Assembly (NCBI GenBank): GCA_017523995.1
Contig: JAFWUX010000118.1
Span: 1 to 19,813, forward strand
Direction: 5' to 3'
DNA from: Oscillospiraceae bacterium
GTDB taxonomy: Bacteria > Bacillota_A > Clostridia > Oscillospirales > Ruminococcaceae
Length of the DNA stretch: 19,813 nt
Every line of letters starts with the position of its first letter. The stretch's first letter is position 1. A program made the position numbers and the translations under genes. A model generated the notes under the pieces. That model had not been told where the DNA came from. It worked only from the letters and a program-made list of their open reading frames with translations, and did no database searches. This document shows, piece by piece, positions 1 to 7,407 of this stretch.

Positions 1-2896
1 TAGTGGTAGTGGTGGATGTAGTGGTAGTGGTGGATGTTGTGGTAGTGGTAGATGTTGTGGTAGTGGTAGATGTTGTGGTAGTGGTAGATGTTGTGGTAGT
101 GGTAGATGTTGTGGTAGTGGTAGATGTTGTGGTAGTGGTAGATGTTGTGGTAGTGGTGGATGTTGTGGTAGTAGTGGATGTTGTGGTAGTGGTCACCGTG
201 GTAGTCGGCGCCTTTGTGGTGGAAGTGGTCACCTTAGTGGTCGGTGCCTTCGTGGTGGTAGTGGTTACCGTGGTGGTCGGTGCCTTCGTGGTGGAGGTAG
301 TCGCCTTAGTAGTCAGCGCCTTTGTGGTGGAAGTGGTTGCCTTAGTGGTCAGCGCCTTTGTGGTGGTAGTGGTTACCGTGGTAGTCGGTGCCTTTGTGGT
401 GGAAGTGGTCACCGTGGTGGTCAGCGCCTTCGTGGTGGATGTAGTCGCGGTAGTGGTCGGAGCCTTCGTGGTGGAGGTGGTTGCCTTAGTGGTCGGAGCC
501 TTCGTGGTGGATGTAGTCGCCTTAGTAGTCAGCGCCTTCGTGGTGGATGTAGTCGCCTTAGTAGTCAGCGCCTTTGTTGTGGAGGTAGTCGCCTTAGTAG
601 TCGGCGCCTTTGTGGTGGATGTAGTCACGGTAGTGGTCGGCGCCTTCGTGGTGGATGTAGTCACGGTGGTAGTCGGCGCCTTTGTGGTGGAAGTAGTTAC
701 GGTAGTGGTCGGTGCCTTCGTAGTGGAAGTGGTAACCGCAGAAGTCGGCGCATCGGTTGTTGCGGCAGATGCGGTTGTAGTCGGAACGGCGTCCGTCGAA
801 CCGCTGACCGTTGTGGAGACCGCTGCAGTGGTGCCGTCATCCGTAACAGTCTCAGTGGCTGTTGTGATGCTTTCGGTTGTCGATGTTTCCGGCTCGGTTG
901 TTTCCGGTTCATAAACGCCGAGGGACTCAAATGTGCAGCCGTATTTCTCAGGATATTCCTCTGCTGCGGAGCCGGTGTAGCCGCAGATCGTACCGGTGAA
1001 GTATGCACCGTAGATCTGGGTTTTCTCATTGTAGCCGTAATCCGAGCTGATCGTATCGCCGGAATCATAAATTGTACACGCTGGATTCGAGATCGTGATG
1101 CGGGTCAGGTTCTGATTGCTTGCAAAAGCGCGGGAAGGCAGCTCGGTGACGCCCTCCGGAATCACGATTTCACCGGTGAGATTGCAGGAGGAGAATGCCG
1201 ATCTGCCGAGCGTGGTGAGATTCTCCGGCAGCGATGTGATCTGCAGTTTGCTGCAGTCGCTGAAAGCGTCATCTCCGATGACGGTGACGGATTCCGGCAG
1301 CTCGATCGCAGCAAGATTGCTGTTGCTGCTGCAAAGACCGTTCGGAATCGCAGTCAGATCCTTCGGGAGCACCAGCTTTGTCAGATTGCTGTTGTTCTGA
1401 GCGGCATCGCTGCCGATTTTTGCTTCGGTCATCGCCGAGAGATCGAGGCTGACCAGTGCCTTCATCGAGCGGAATGCAGCGCTGCCGATCTCCTTGACAT
1501 GCTCCGGTACCGTTACAAAGCCGATGTGTGCGCAGTTTTCAAACGCATTGTCGCCGATTTTCGTGACAGTCTCCGGAATCTGCAGAACACAGGCGTTTTT
1601 CGCAGGCGGGAAGAATACCAGCTCGGTCTGATCCTTGTTGTAGAGCACGCCGTCAACAGAGCTGTAGAACTCGTTTTCCGGATCGACATTGACCGCCTCC
1701 AGCGAAGGATTCAGCGAAAAATAGTTTGTGTCAATATATGTGACGGTTTTGGGGATGTTGATCACCGGAATCTTCTGACCGGGTGCAGAGTTGAGACGGA
1801 TCTGCGTAACGGGCAGACCGTTGATCTGCTCCGGAATGTTCAGCTCCGACATGTATGCCGCCGGATCAGAGATGCGGCTGACCATCGCTGCGTCACCGGT
1901 GTTCAGAGTATTGATGCAGGAAAGTGCATCCGGAACCGTGTACTGCAGCGGTGTGAGCAGCGTGTCATTTTCCATCGTGATATAACGTTTGCCGGTTGTT
2001 TCTGCGTAGGATTGCGCAGTGGAAGACAGCTTTCCGGCAATGATGATCTCATAACTGACGTCGCTCGATCTCCATTCGATCTCACAGTCCGGATTCAGGA
2101 TTGTGATGCGCTTGAGTGAGGGGCAGTCTCTCAGTGCACGGGTGCTCAGTTTGGTGACATCCTTTGCCAGCACGATTTCAGTCAGCTTTCTGAAATTGCT
2201 GAAATCTGCATCACTTCCGAGCTCGGTCTGGTTTTCATATATGATGTAGTCTCTGTCAAAGCCGCCCATAAAATAAGAAGCGGACGAACCTGCGAGCGAT
2301 TCCGGCACAGCGACAGGTTCCAGCGCATAGCATCCGGAGAACAGTCCGCTGCTGACGGAAGTGAGCTCCGGATTATTCGGCAGCTTTGCCTTTTTCAGAG
2401 CGGAGCAGTTAAGGAAGACTTCGCCTGTGATCTTGCTGACAGAATCCGGAATGTCGATTTCCTTCAGGCTGTCGCAGTTTGCGAAGGTCTGGTTGCCGAG
2501 CTCCTTCAGATCGGAAGGAAGCTTTACCGATTCGAGATTGGAGCATCCCTTAAAGGCATGATGCTTGATTGCCACGCCGTCCGGAATGACCAGCGAATGC
2601 AGCTGCACGCAGTTCTGCAGCGCATAGCTGTCGATATAACGGAGCGGTGCACCGCCGAGCTCTGCGGGCAGCGTGATATCCGGTGTGACATTCTGCGAGA
2701 ATCCGGTGATATACGCATATTTCCCGTCGCTGTCCTCAGAGAAATCATACTGCAGACCTTCATATTCCTTTGCATCGGTTTCCTCTGCAAAGGCGGTCAG
2801 CGGGTGCAGCGTGTTTGCTTTCGGCATCGCCTGCAGCGTGCCGGAGAGAGCCATGCAGACCGCAGCGGTAAATGCGGTCGCTTTCAGTTGATTCAA
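1..2896 (-). CDS. Secreted BspA-like leucine-rich-repeat protein with Thr/Ser repeat tail (3' end outside window)
   Basis: The minus-strand frame is open from a TTG at 2896 to the window edge, at least 965 codons. An in-frame TGA lies six codons upstream of the TTG, with no ATG between. AAAGGA sits about 10 nt before the TTG, so TTG is the likely start. The product begins with a signal peptide (MNQLKATAFTAAVCMALSG, hydrophobic core, possible cleavage after AFA near residue 38). Residues of about 50-660 are LRR_5/BspA-type repeats, for example IPETVTKIGDNAFENC and LPENLTTLGRSAFSSC, closing with a typical cap (GYTGSAAEEYPEKYG). After VYEPETTEPET the chain becomes a Thr/Ser/Ala/Pro/Lys repeat tail to the edge. 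BspA-type LRR proteins are exported and often mediate adhesion or surface contacts. The tail would act as a wall-spanning or linker segment, and an anchor or dockerin may follow outside the window. The function of this particular protein is inferred. Confidence 0.88.
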   Translation of the reverse strand, partial: MNQLKATAFTAAVCMALSGTLQAMPKANTLHPLTAFAEETDAKEYEGLQYDFSEDSDGKYAYITGFSQNVTPDITLPAELGGAPLRYIDSYALQNCVQLHSLVIPDGVAIKHHAFKGCSNLESVKLPSDLKELGNQTFANCDSLKEIDIPDSVSKITGEVFLNCSALKKAKLPNNPELTSVSSGLFSGCYALEPVAVPESLAGSSASYFMGGFDRDYIIYENQTELGSDADFSNFRKLTEIVLAKDVTKLSTRALRDCPSLKRITILNPDCEIEWRSSDVSYEIIIAGKLSSTAQSYAETTGKRYITMENDTLLTPLQYTVPDALSCINTLNTGDAAMVSRISDPAAYMSELNIPEQINGLPVTQIRLNSAPGQKIPVINIPKTVTYIDTNYFSLNPSLEAVNVDPENEFYSSVDGVLYNKDQTELVFFPPAKNACVLQIPETVTKIGDNAFENCAHIGFVTVPEHVKEIGSAAFRSMKALVSLDLSAMTEAKIGSDAAQNNSNLTKLVLPKDLTAIPNGLCSSNSNLAAIELPESVTVIGDDAFSDCSKLQITSLPENLTTLGRSAFSSCNLTGEIVIPEGVTELPSRAFASNQNLTRITISNPACTIYDSGDTISSDYGYNEKTQIYGAYFTGTICGYTGSAAEEYPEKYGCTFESLGVYEPETTEPETSTTESITTATETVTDDGTTAAVSTTVSGSTDAVPTTTASAATTDAPTSAVTTSTTKAPTTTVTTSTTKAPTTTVTTSTTKAPTTTVTTSTTKAPTTKATTSTTKALTTKATTSTTKALTTKATTSTTKAPTTKATTSTTKAPTTTATTSTTKALTTTVTTSTTKAPTTTVTTTTTKALTTKATTSTTKALTTKATTSTTKAPTTTVTTTTTKAPTTKVTTSTTKAPTTTVTTTTTSTTTTTSTTTTTSTTTTTSTTTTTSTTTTTSTTTTTSTTTTTSTTTTTSTTTTTSTTTT
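5..184 (-). repeat. 18-bp tandem repeat encoding (TTSTTT)n
   Basis: About ten head-to-tail 18-bp units lie here. The six at 41-148 are identical (plus strand ggtagtggtagatgttgt) and the outer ones differ by one or two bases. In the LRR gene frame each unit encodes six residues, five Thr and one Ser. The array continues to the window start, so its true length is unknown. Identical units at this scale are prone to slippage and change of copy number. Confidence 0.93.
195..734 (-). repeat. 36-bp tandem repeat encoding a 12-residue TTSTTKAPTTTV-type unit
   Basis: About fifteen consecutive 36-bp units are present, exactly in phase with the LRR gene. The encoded unit is TTSTTKAPTTTV, with variation at the V/A, P/L and T/K positions. 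A degenerate sixteenth unit lies at about 735-770, nearest the LRR domain. The unit is twice the length of the adjoining 18-bp repeat and shares the TTSTT core, so one array probably arose from the other. The composition suits an extended, perhaps O-glycosylated, linker; glycosylation is inferred. Confidence 0.92.
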
Positions 2897-2924
2897 TGTA
2901 TAATCGTCCTTTCAGTTGAAATTT

Positions 2925-3041
2925 GCAGCTTAGCTGCCGTGTTTTTATACCATATGGTATAGTTGCCCGATATGCAGGGAGCAAATCTTTGATTTGCGGA
3001 TCTGCAAGGGCATAAAAGAAAATAAATGCGAATGCATTTAT
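2925..3041 (-). promoter_or_regulatory. Structured leader of the LRR gene (four inverted repeats)
   Basis: Between promoter and start there are four perfect inverted repeats: 3021-3041 (ATAAATGC / GCATTTAT), 2981-2997 (GCAAATC / GATTTGC, flanked by an outer TGCAG / CTGCA pair at 2973-3006), the 14-bp palindrome ATACCATATGGTAT at 2947-2960, and GCAGCT / AGCTGC at 2925-2937. None has a U-tract, so they are not simple terminators. They could be operators or RNA hairpins; I do not recognise a known riboswitch. Confidence 0.5.
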
Positions 3042-3068
3042 TATACCACATTATCTGAAAAAACGCAA
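3040..3068 (-). promoter_or_regulatory. Sigma-A promoter of the LRR gene
   Basis: On the minus strand TTGCGT (3063-3068) and TATAAT (3040-3045) are separated by 17 bp, with TGG just before the -10 box. Predicted transcription starts near 3033, giving a leader of about 137 nt before the TTG. Confidence 0.75.
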
Positions 3069-3103
3069 TGACGAAAACGGAAAAGATGCTGTTAGATTAT
3101 AGC

Positions 3104-3142
3104 AAAGCCGCTCCTTTGCAGATACGCAGACGGAGCGGCTTT
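3104..3142 (-). terminator. Intrinsic terminator after the helicase gene
   Basis: AAAGCCGCTCC and GGAGCGGCTTT form an 11-bp stem with a 17-nt loop, 13 bases past the helicase stop codon. The T-tract on the minus strand is short, so this is a modest terminator that separates the helicase from the LRR gene. Confidence 0.7.
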
Positions 3143-3155
3143 CTCATATATTTGC

Positions 3156-6100
3156 TTACGGCGCATGCCGGATTTCAGCGGCGAGCGGCTTGCGGTTCGG
3201 TTGGACATTCGGTACAAATGATACCGTAGCGCCTGTCTTTATGATATTTGCCGCATCGGGTGTTTTGGCATATTCATCCTCGGTGACAGTGTATTCGCTG
3301 CCGTCGCTGCCCTTGATATAAGCATAGCAGGTTTTGCGTCCTTTTCTGACGAGCTTCACTTTTCCGGTGAGCCGGACGGGCGCGGGCTGCTGCGGCGCTG
3401 TCTCATGTTCTGCGTTTTCCGGCTGCTCTGAGGGTTCTTCCGGTTTCTGTTCAATCTGCAGCGCCGGCGGATGCTTTTCGCAGTATCCGCGGATGATCCG
3501 CGCCGTGACTTCGGCGACCTCGCTGCCGCATTTCAGATAGAGCGTCTTGTCTCCGATGATGTAGAACGCCTGCTTTGCGCGTGTCGCGGCGACATTCATC
3601 ATGTTCGGTTCGCTGACTGCCCAGCGTGCGGCACCGCTGCTCTGCTGATCGGCGCCGAGCACCAGAAAGACGATCGGCGCCTCCTTGCCCTGAAAGGTAT
3701 GGATTGTGCCGACATTTGCGGGCTTGCCCTGCGCGTCATAGCGCGTAAACCCGATCTTCTGCAGACGTTGCGCGAGCTTTGCGGCGGCATTTGCAAACGG
3801 CGTGATGACATAGACAGTGTCCTTTTCGGAGCGGTCACCGATTTTCGGGTTCTCCCGCATCATATTCTCAAGGAGCTCCGCGAGAAAATCGCCCTGCTTC
3901 TGCACATATTTGTTATTTGCGGTGCCGCGGACATCGAACCAGTCCGCGCTGCCGAATTCCGGCTTGCCCTGCACCATCATGCCGCCGTAGGAGATTTCAT
4001 TTGAGATTGTGAACATCGGATATCCGCAGCGGCGGTGTACCCACAGCGGAATGCCGATCCATGCTTCATCGGATTGCTCTGCGCTGCGGTAATAGCCGTA
4101 TCTGCTTGCGGCATCGGTCAGCGTCTGTGCAGAGGCGCTGTCCGAGAGATACTGCTCTGTGATGCCGAAGTGCTGCCGGAGCAGGCTCAGCACACCCGCA
4201 TCCAGTGTCAGGACAGGCTTGATCTGCGATGGGTCGCCGACAACCATGACATGCCGGCTGCGCAGAATCGCACCGACAGCCGCCTGCGGGACAGCCTGAC
4301 CGGCTTCGTCAATGAACAGATGCCCCATGGATTCCGCCCCGAGCTGTCTGCACATTCTGCCGAAGCTTGCAAAGGTCGAGCTGATGACCGGCACGGCAAA
4401 ATTGATCCAGTCCCACGCAATCCCGATGAGATGCTTTTTGTCGAGATACTCCTTCTGTTTGCTCCAGATCATGACAGCCGCTTTCAGATTTTTGCGGTTC
4501 TCAAAGAGAAACTGTTTCCGCACACGTAGCGCTGCGATGAACAGCTTGGACTGTGCAATGCGGTATTGTTCGTCAAACCACGGATTCGAGAGCTGCAGCG
4601 CGTCATAATCCTTTGTGAGATCGAGCGGTTCCGCGCCGCCCTGCAGAAACTGCTCCTCGAAGATACGGATCATGCTCTCGCGTTTCTGAATCTCCGACGC
4701 AGCCTGTGTGCGGCTGTTCTCCAGCGATTGCTGTTCTGTGAGCAGACGGTCGGCATTTGCTTTTGCATCAGATTCGAGCTGCTTGATCTTTGCCGTGAGC
4801 GTCTGTTCCTCTGCGGTCAGCGTGCGGATCTCTGTCAGGAATCCGTTGATGTTTTCTGACGCAGATGCGAGCTTTTTCTGATATGCCTGTTTTTCCGCCG
4901 CCGATGCAAGCAGCCTCGGCTTTTCATTTTGCATCACATAGCTTTGATTGCGTTTGGATTCCTCGAGATACCGCTCCGCCTTTGCGATGCGCTCTGTCAG
5001 TTCCGTGCGCTGCCGGATGAGCGGCTCTGTATCCGCTTGCAGATGCTCCTGCACCGCACGGAGTGTCTGTGCTGCGGTCTGCTTCACCTGAGACGCCTTC
5101 TGATCGAGTGCAGCAGCTTGTTCGCGATACTGCTGCAAATGCGCCTTTGCGTTCTCATAATTCGGATATTGCTTTGCCAGTGCCGCAGCTTTCTCGCGCA
5201 GCCTGCAGACGGTTTCATGTGCCGCGCGGAATTCCGCATAGACCTCCGGCACAGGCTGATAGTCCTCCTCAAGATACCGTACAACATGCTTGAGCTTTTT
5301 GAGGATCAGGTCGCAGTTTGCCGCCTTGCCGCCCTCCATGGAAAATAGTCCCCAGAACTGCGGGTCAGCGGCGGGCTCCAGCGTCAGCACCTCATGCGGC
5401 TTGCCGGTCTCATCGGTTTCCCATTTTGCATCCGCATTGCCGTTTGCGATCTCGCGGAAATAATCTGCCTCGGTCAGTTCGCTGACAAGCGCGCTGTCGA
5501 TCTCCTTGGTCAGCGGCAGCTCATTGACGATATTCCGGACAGCGCCGTTGTTCGTGCTCGCCACAATGATATTGTTCTCCGAGATATCCTGCGGCAGGCG
5601 CGCAACGGATGCCTTTTTATAGTAAATGGTATCGGGCGTGCCGGTGAGACTGCGGTCGCTGAGAGCGGCAACAGAAATTGCCTGCCGGACAACCAGCTCC
5701 GCGAAGATATCCTTGAGCAGTGTGGTCTTGCCGGTTCCGGGCGGACCGTTGACGCTGCGGATTGTCTGCGAATCGTATCCGGCGGCGAGATTGACGGCGA
5801 CCTGCTGCATCAGCGAGAGCGCATGTTTTGTATTGCTCGGGAACCGGCCGGCAGGGTAGTGCTCCGGCGCAAGAATCTGCCGGAACAGTGCCGGCGCAAA
5901 GAGCGGTGAATCTGATTTGCTGTCAAGGTTGACATGGGGCGCTTTGCACCCGAACAGATACGCATCGAGATTGTCTGTCGCGGTGCTCTTTGCAAGCTCA
6001 AGGTCCTCGATATAAAATGAGTGCAGATTTGCCGCGTCATTGTCAATGTTCGCGATGATCTGCACGCGGCAGCTTTCGGGGGCGATGCTGTATCTGCGGA

Positions 6101-6599
6101 GCATTTTCTCCATTGCCGCCTGAAACTTCTCCGGATCCTTTCCGGTTTCCTCAAACATCTGCGAGAGTGATGTCTGCAGTTCCGCTTCAAAGTCACGGAA
6201 TTCCGATTCCCGCGGCAGCCTGCCTTTCTGACGGATATAGGCGCTTTCGGTGTAACAGATTTTATCGGCGAGCAGCGTGAGTTTGCTGTCAAAGCAGAGC
6301 GCCATTGTGAACTTTTCCCCGATCCGGATCTCCTCATCGGTCGGCTGCAGACCGAATCCGCGCCGCAGCAGGTCAATCACGCACTGGAAATCGAAGATGC
6401 CGCAGTAGAGCACGATGCCGCTCTGTGCAGTCCGGCGGCCGCGCAGCTTTTCTGCGAGCAGGTTCCTGAAAAATGTATGGTAATCCCGCTGTGCCTCCGC
6501 GTCGATTGCGAACAGACTGCGGTCTTTGGAGTTGACATCGCCCGAGGAGAGATGCTCGGTCATGATCCATGCTTCGAGAATCTGTGATTTATCTGCCAT
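3156..6599 (-). CDS. Large superfamily 1 (UPF1/DNA2-like) helicase with internal coiled coil
   Basis: The 1147-residue protein has all core SF1 helicase motifs. Walker A GPPGTGKT is at 285-292, Walker B FIDEAGQAVPQAA at about 762-774, motif III VVGDPSQIKP at 786-795, motif V GTIHTFQGKE at 964-973, and motif VI NVAATRAKQ at 1002-1010. This is the AAA_11/AAA_12 arrangement of UPF1/DNA2-like ATPases that unwind or translocate on RNA or DNA. Unusually, about 470 residues separate Walker A from Walker B, and residues 455-645 look like a long charged coiled coil. After a Pro/Glu-rich linker (about 1050-1075), residues 1076-1147 form a small beta-rich domain that may be an OB or cold-shock-like nucleic-acid-binding fold. 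The N-terminal 250 residues are not recognised. The start is well set: AAAGGAG lies six bases before the ATG. The gene stands alone, divergent from a 169-residue orphan. The substrate is unknown; a role in phage defence or RNA metabolism is only a possibility. Confidence 0.9.
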   Translation of the reverse strand: MADKSQILEAWIMTEHLSSGDVNSKDRSLFAIDAEAQRDYHTFFRNLLAEKLRGRRTAQSGIVLYCGIFDFQCVIDLLRRGFGLQPTDEEIRIGEKFTMALCFDSKLTLLADKICYTESAYIRQKGRLPRESEFRDFEAELQTSLSQMFEETGKDPEKFQAAMEKMLRRYSIAPESCRVQIIANIDNDAANLHSFYIEDLELAKSTATDNLDAYLFGCKAPHVNLDSKSDSPLFAPALFRQILAPEHYPAGRFPSNTKHALSLMQQVAVNLAAGYDSQTIRSVNGPPGTGKTTLLKDIFAELVVRQAISVAALSDRSLTGTPDTIYYKKASVARLPQDISENNIIVASTNNGAVRNIVNELPLTKEIDSALVSELTEADYFREIANGNADAKWETDETGKPHEVLTLEPAADPQFWGLFSMEGGKAANCDLILKKLKHVVRYLEEDYQPVPEVYAEFRAAHETVCRLREKAAALAKQYPNYENAKAHLQQYREQAAALDQKASQVKQTAAQTLRAVQEHLQADTEPLIRQRTELTERIAKAERYLEESKRNQSYVMQNEKPRLLASAAEKQAYQKKLASASENINGFLTEIRTLTAEEQTLTAKIKQLESDAKANADRLLTEQQSLENSRTQAASEIQKRESMIRIFEEQFLQGGAEPLDLTKDYDALQLSNPWFDEQYRIAQSKLFIAALRVRKQFLFENRKNLKAAVMIWSKQKEYLDKKHLIGIAWDWINFAVPVISSTFASFGRMCRQLGAESMGHLFIDEAGQAVPQAAVGAILRSRHVMVVGDPSQIKPVLTLDAGVLSLLRQHFGITEQYLSDSASAQTLTDAASRYGYYRSAEQSDEAWIGIPLWVHRRCGYPMFTISNEISYGGMMVQGKPEFGSADWFDVRGTANNKYVQKQGDFLAELLENMMRENPKIGDRSEKDTVYVITPFANAAAKLAQRLQKIGFTRYDAQGKPANVGTIHTFQGKEAPIVFLVLGADQQSSGAARWAVSEPNMMNVAATRAKQAFYIIGDKTLYLKCGSEVAEVTARIIRGYCEKHPPALQIEQKPEEPSEQPENAEHETAPQQPAPVRLTGKVKLVRKGRKTCYAYIKGSDGSEYTVTEDEYAKTPDAANIIKTGATVSFVPNVQPNRKPLAAEIRHAP

Positions 6600-6628
6600 G
6601 GTTTCGCTCCTTTTCTGAATCTGTTTTT

Positions 6629-6657
6629 ATTGTAACATAATTTCAGGAAAAACGCAA
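6629..6657 (-). promoter_or_regulatory. Sigma-A promoter of the helicase gene
   Basis: Minus-strand TTGCGT (6652-6657), a 17-bp spacer and TACAAT (6629-6634) lie about 30 bp before the ATG. The -35 and its T-rich downstream flank match the LRR and thrH promoters. Confidence 0.72.
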
Positions 6658-6692
6658 CGGGCAGCACAAAACATGTCTTGCTGCGCGGATTT

Positions 6693-6720
6693 TGATAGAC
6701 GGTCTATAAAATGATAGACG
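6693..6720. promoter_or_regulatory. Possible shared operator with ATAGAC half-sites
   Basis: The 13-bp inverted repeat ATAGACGGTCTAT (6695-6707) is followed by a direct copy of TGATAGACG. The copies start at 6693 and 6713 (offset by one from 6712 if the preceding A is counted), so they are close to 20 bp, or two helical turns, apart. The site lies between the divergent helicase and orphan-gene promoters. No regulator gene is adjacent, so the assignment as an operator is inference. Confidence 0.4.
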
Positions 6721-6773
6721 ACCGTATTCGGAGAAATCACAAAAAATTTACATATCGTTCACGAAAAATCTGG

Positions 6774-6802
6774 TTGACTTTTCCATCGAAATGTGATATT
6801 CT
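6774..6802 (+). promoter_or_regulatory. Sigma-A promoter of the 169-residue orphan gene
   Basis: TTGACT (6774-6779), a 17-bp spacer and TATTCT (6797-6802) are followed by a leader of about 25 nt and a GGAAAGGGTGG ribosome site. Confidence 0.75.
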
Positions 6803-6832
6803 TGAATTAACATCTACGGAAAGGGTGGTAAT

Positions 6833-7342
6833 ATGACTATTTTTCAACTTCCGGATACGGCACAGATGGTTCGCAATGATCTGCCGATGTTTGTGAAAAG
6901 CAAGAACCTTCTGCCCGAGATCGACAATCTGTTTCTCAAGGCTTCCAAACCGGAAAACATCACCGACCGCGACCGTTCCAACACGGATTTTGCGGCGAGA
7001 GTCTGGCTGTATGCGTCGCTGGTCGATGCGGCACAGAATGACAGGGACTATCCGGCTGACAGGAACGACTGCAAAAAGGAATGGGACAATGCAGTGCGCT
7101 TCCTGAAGTTTGAACTGAATAAGCGCAAGCTGTTCTCCGGCGTGCTGATCAATGATGTGATCGGAATTTGTGAACGCGGCGCGGCGTCGCTCAAGGTGCT
7201 GGGCACCGATGTCGGCGGCGCAGCACTCAGCACATGGGTGCGCTCAAACGGCGAGAGCCTTTCCGATCTCTATGATTCTTTGATCACACTTGAAAAGCGC
7301 CTGCACGATGCCGCCGAAAAGGCAAAGCCGTGGCAGAACTGA
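6833..7342 (+). CDS. Conserved-looking hypothetical protein, 169 residues
   Basis: I do not recognise this family. The protein is soluble, without signal peptide, membrane segment or Cys cluster, and looks mostly helical. It is rich in charged residues (a DRDRSNTDF segment near 45-53, a DCKKEW segment near 80, an LITLEKRLHDAAEKAK helix at the end). A promoter with a 17-bp spacer, a GGAAAGGGTGG ribosome site ending five bases before the ATG, and a terminator 13 bases after the stop mark it as a real, separately transcribed gene. It is divergent from the large helicase and shares its upstream region, so the two might be co-regulated or work together. That link is inferred from position only. 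Confidence 0.8.
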   Translation: MTIFQLPDTAQMVRNDLPMFVKSKNLLPEIDNLFLKASKPENITDRDRSNTDFAARVWLYASLVDAAQNDRDYPADRNDCKKEWDNAVRFLKFELNKRKLFSGVLINDVIGICERGAASLKVLGTDVGGAALSTWVRSNGESLSDLYDSLITLEKRLHDAAEKAKPWQN

Positions 7343-7354
7343 CCGCAAAAACAA

Positions 7355-7396
7355 AAAATCCGCTCAATTGCAAATTCTGCAGATTGAGCGGATTTT
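7355..7396. terminator. Bidirectional terminator between convergent genes
   Basis: AAAATCCGCTCAAT (7355-7368) pairs perfectly with ATTGAGCGGATTTT (7383-7396) around a 14-nt loop. The A and T runs on either side make it work in both directions, for the orphan gene (plus) and the methyltransferase (minus). Confidence 0.9.
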
Positions 7397-7407
7397 CTAT
7401 GTCGGCA

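Noticed and set aside
5..734. CRISPR-like repeat array
   Set aside because: The units are directly adjacent with no unique spacers, are in phase with a reading frame, and there are no cas genes.
3..914. 303-codon plus-strand frame of Val/Asp/Gly/Ala repeats
   Set aside because: It is the antisense of the Thr/Ser tail of the LRR gene. It stays open only because of repeat composition, and the coherent signal peptide and LRR domain lie on the other strand.
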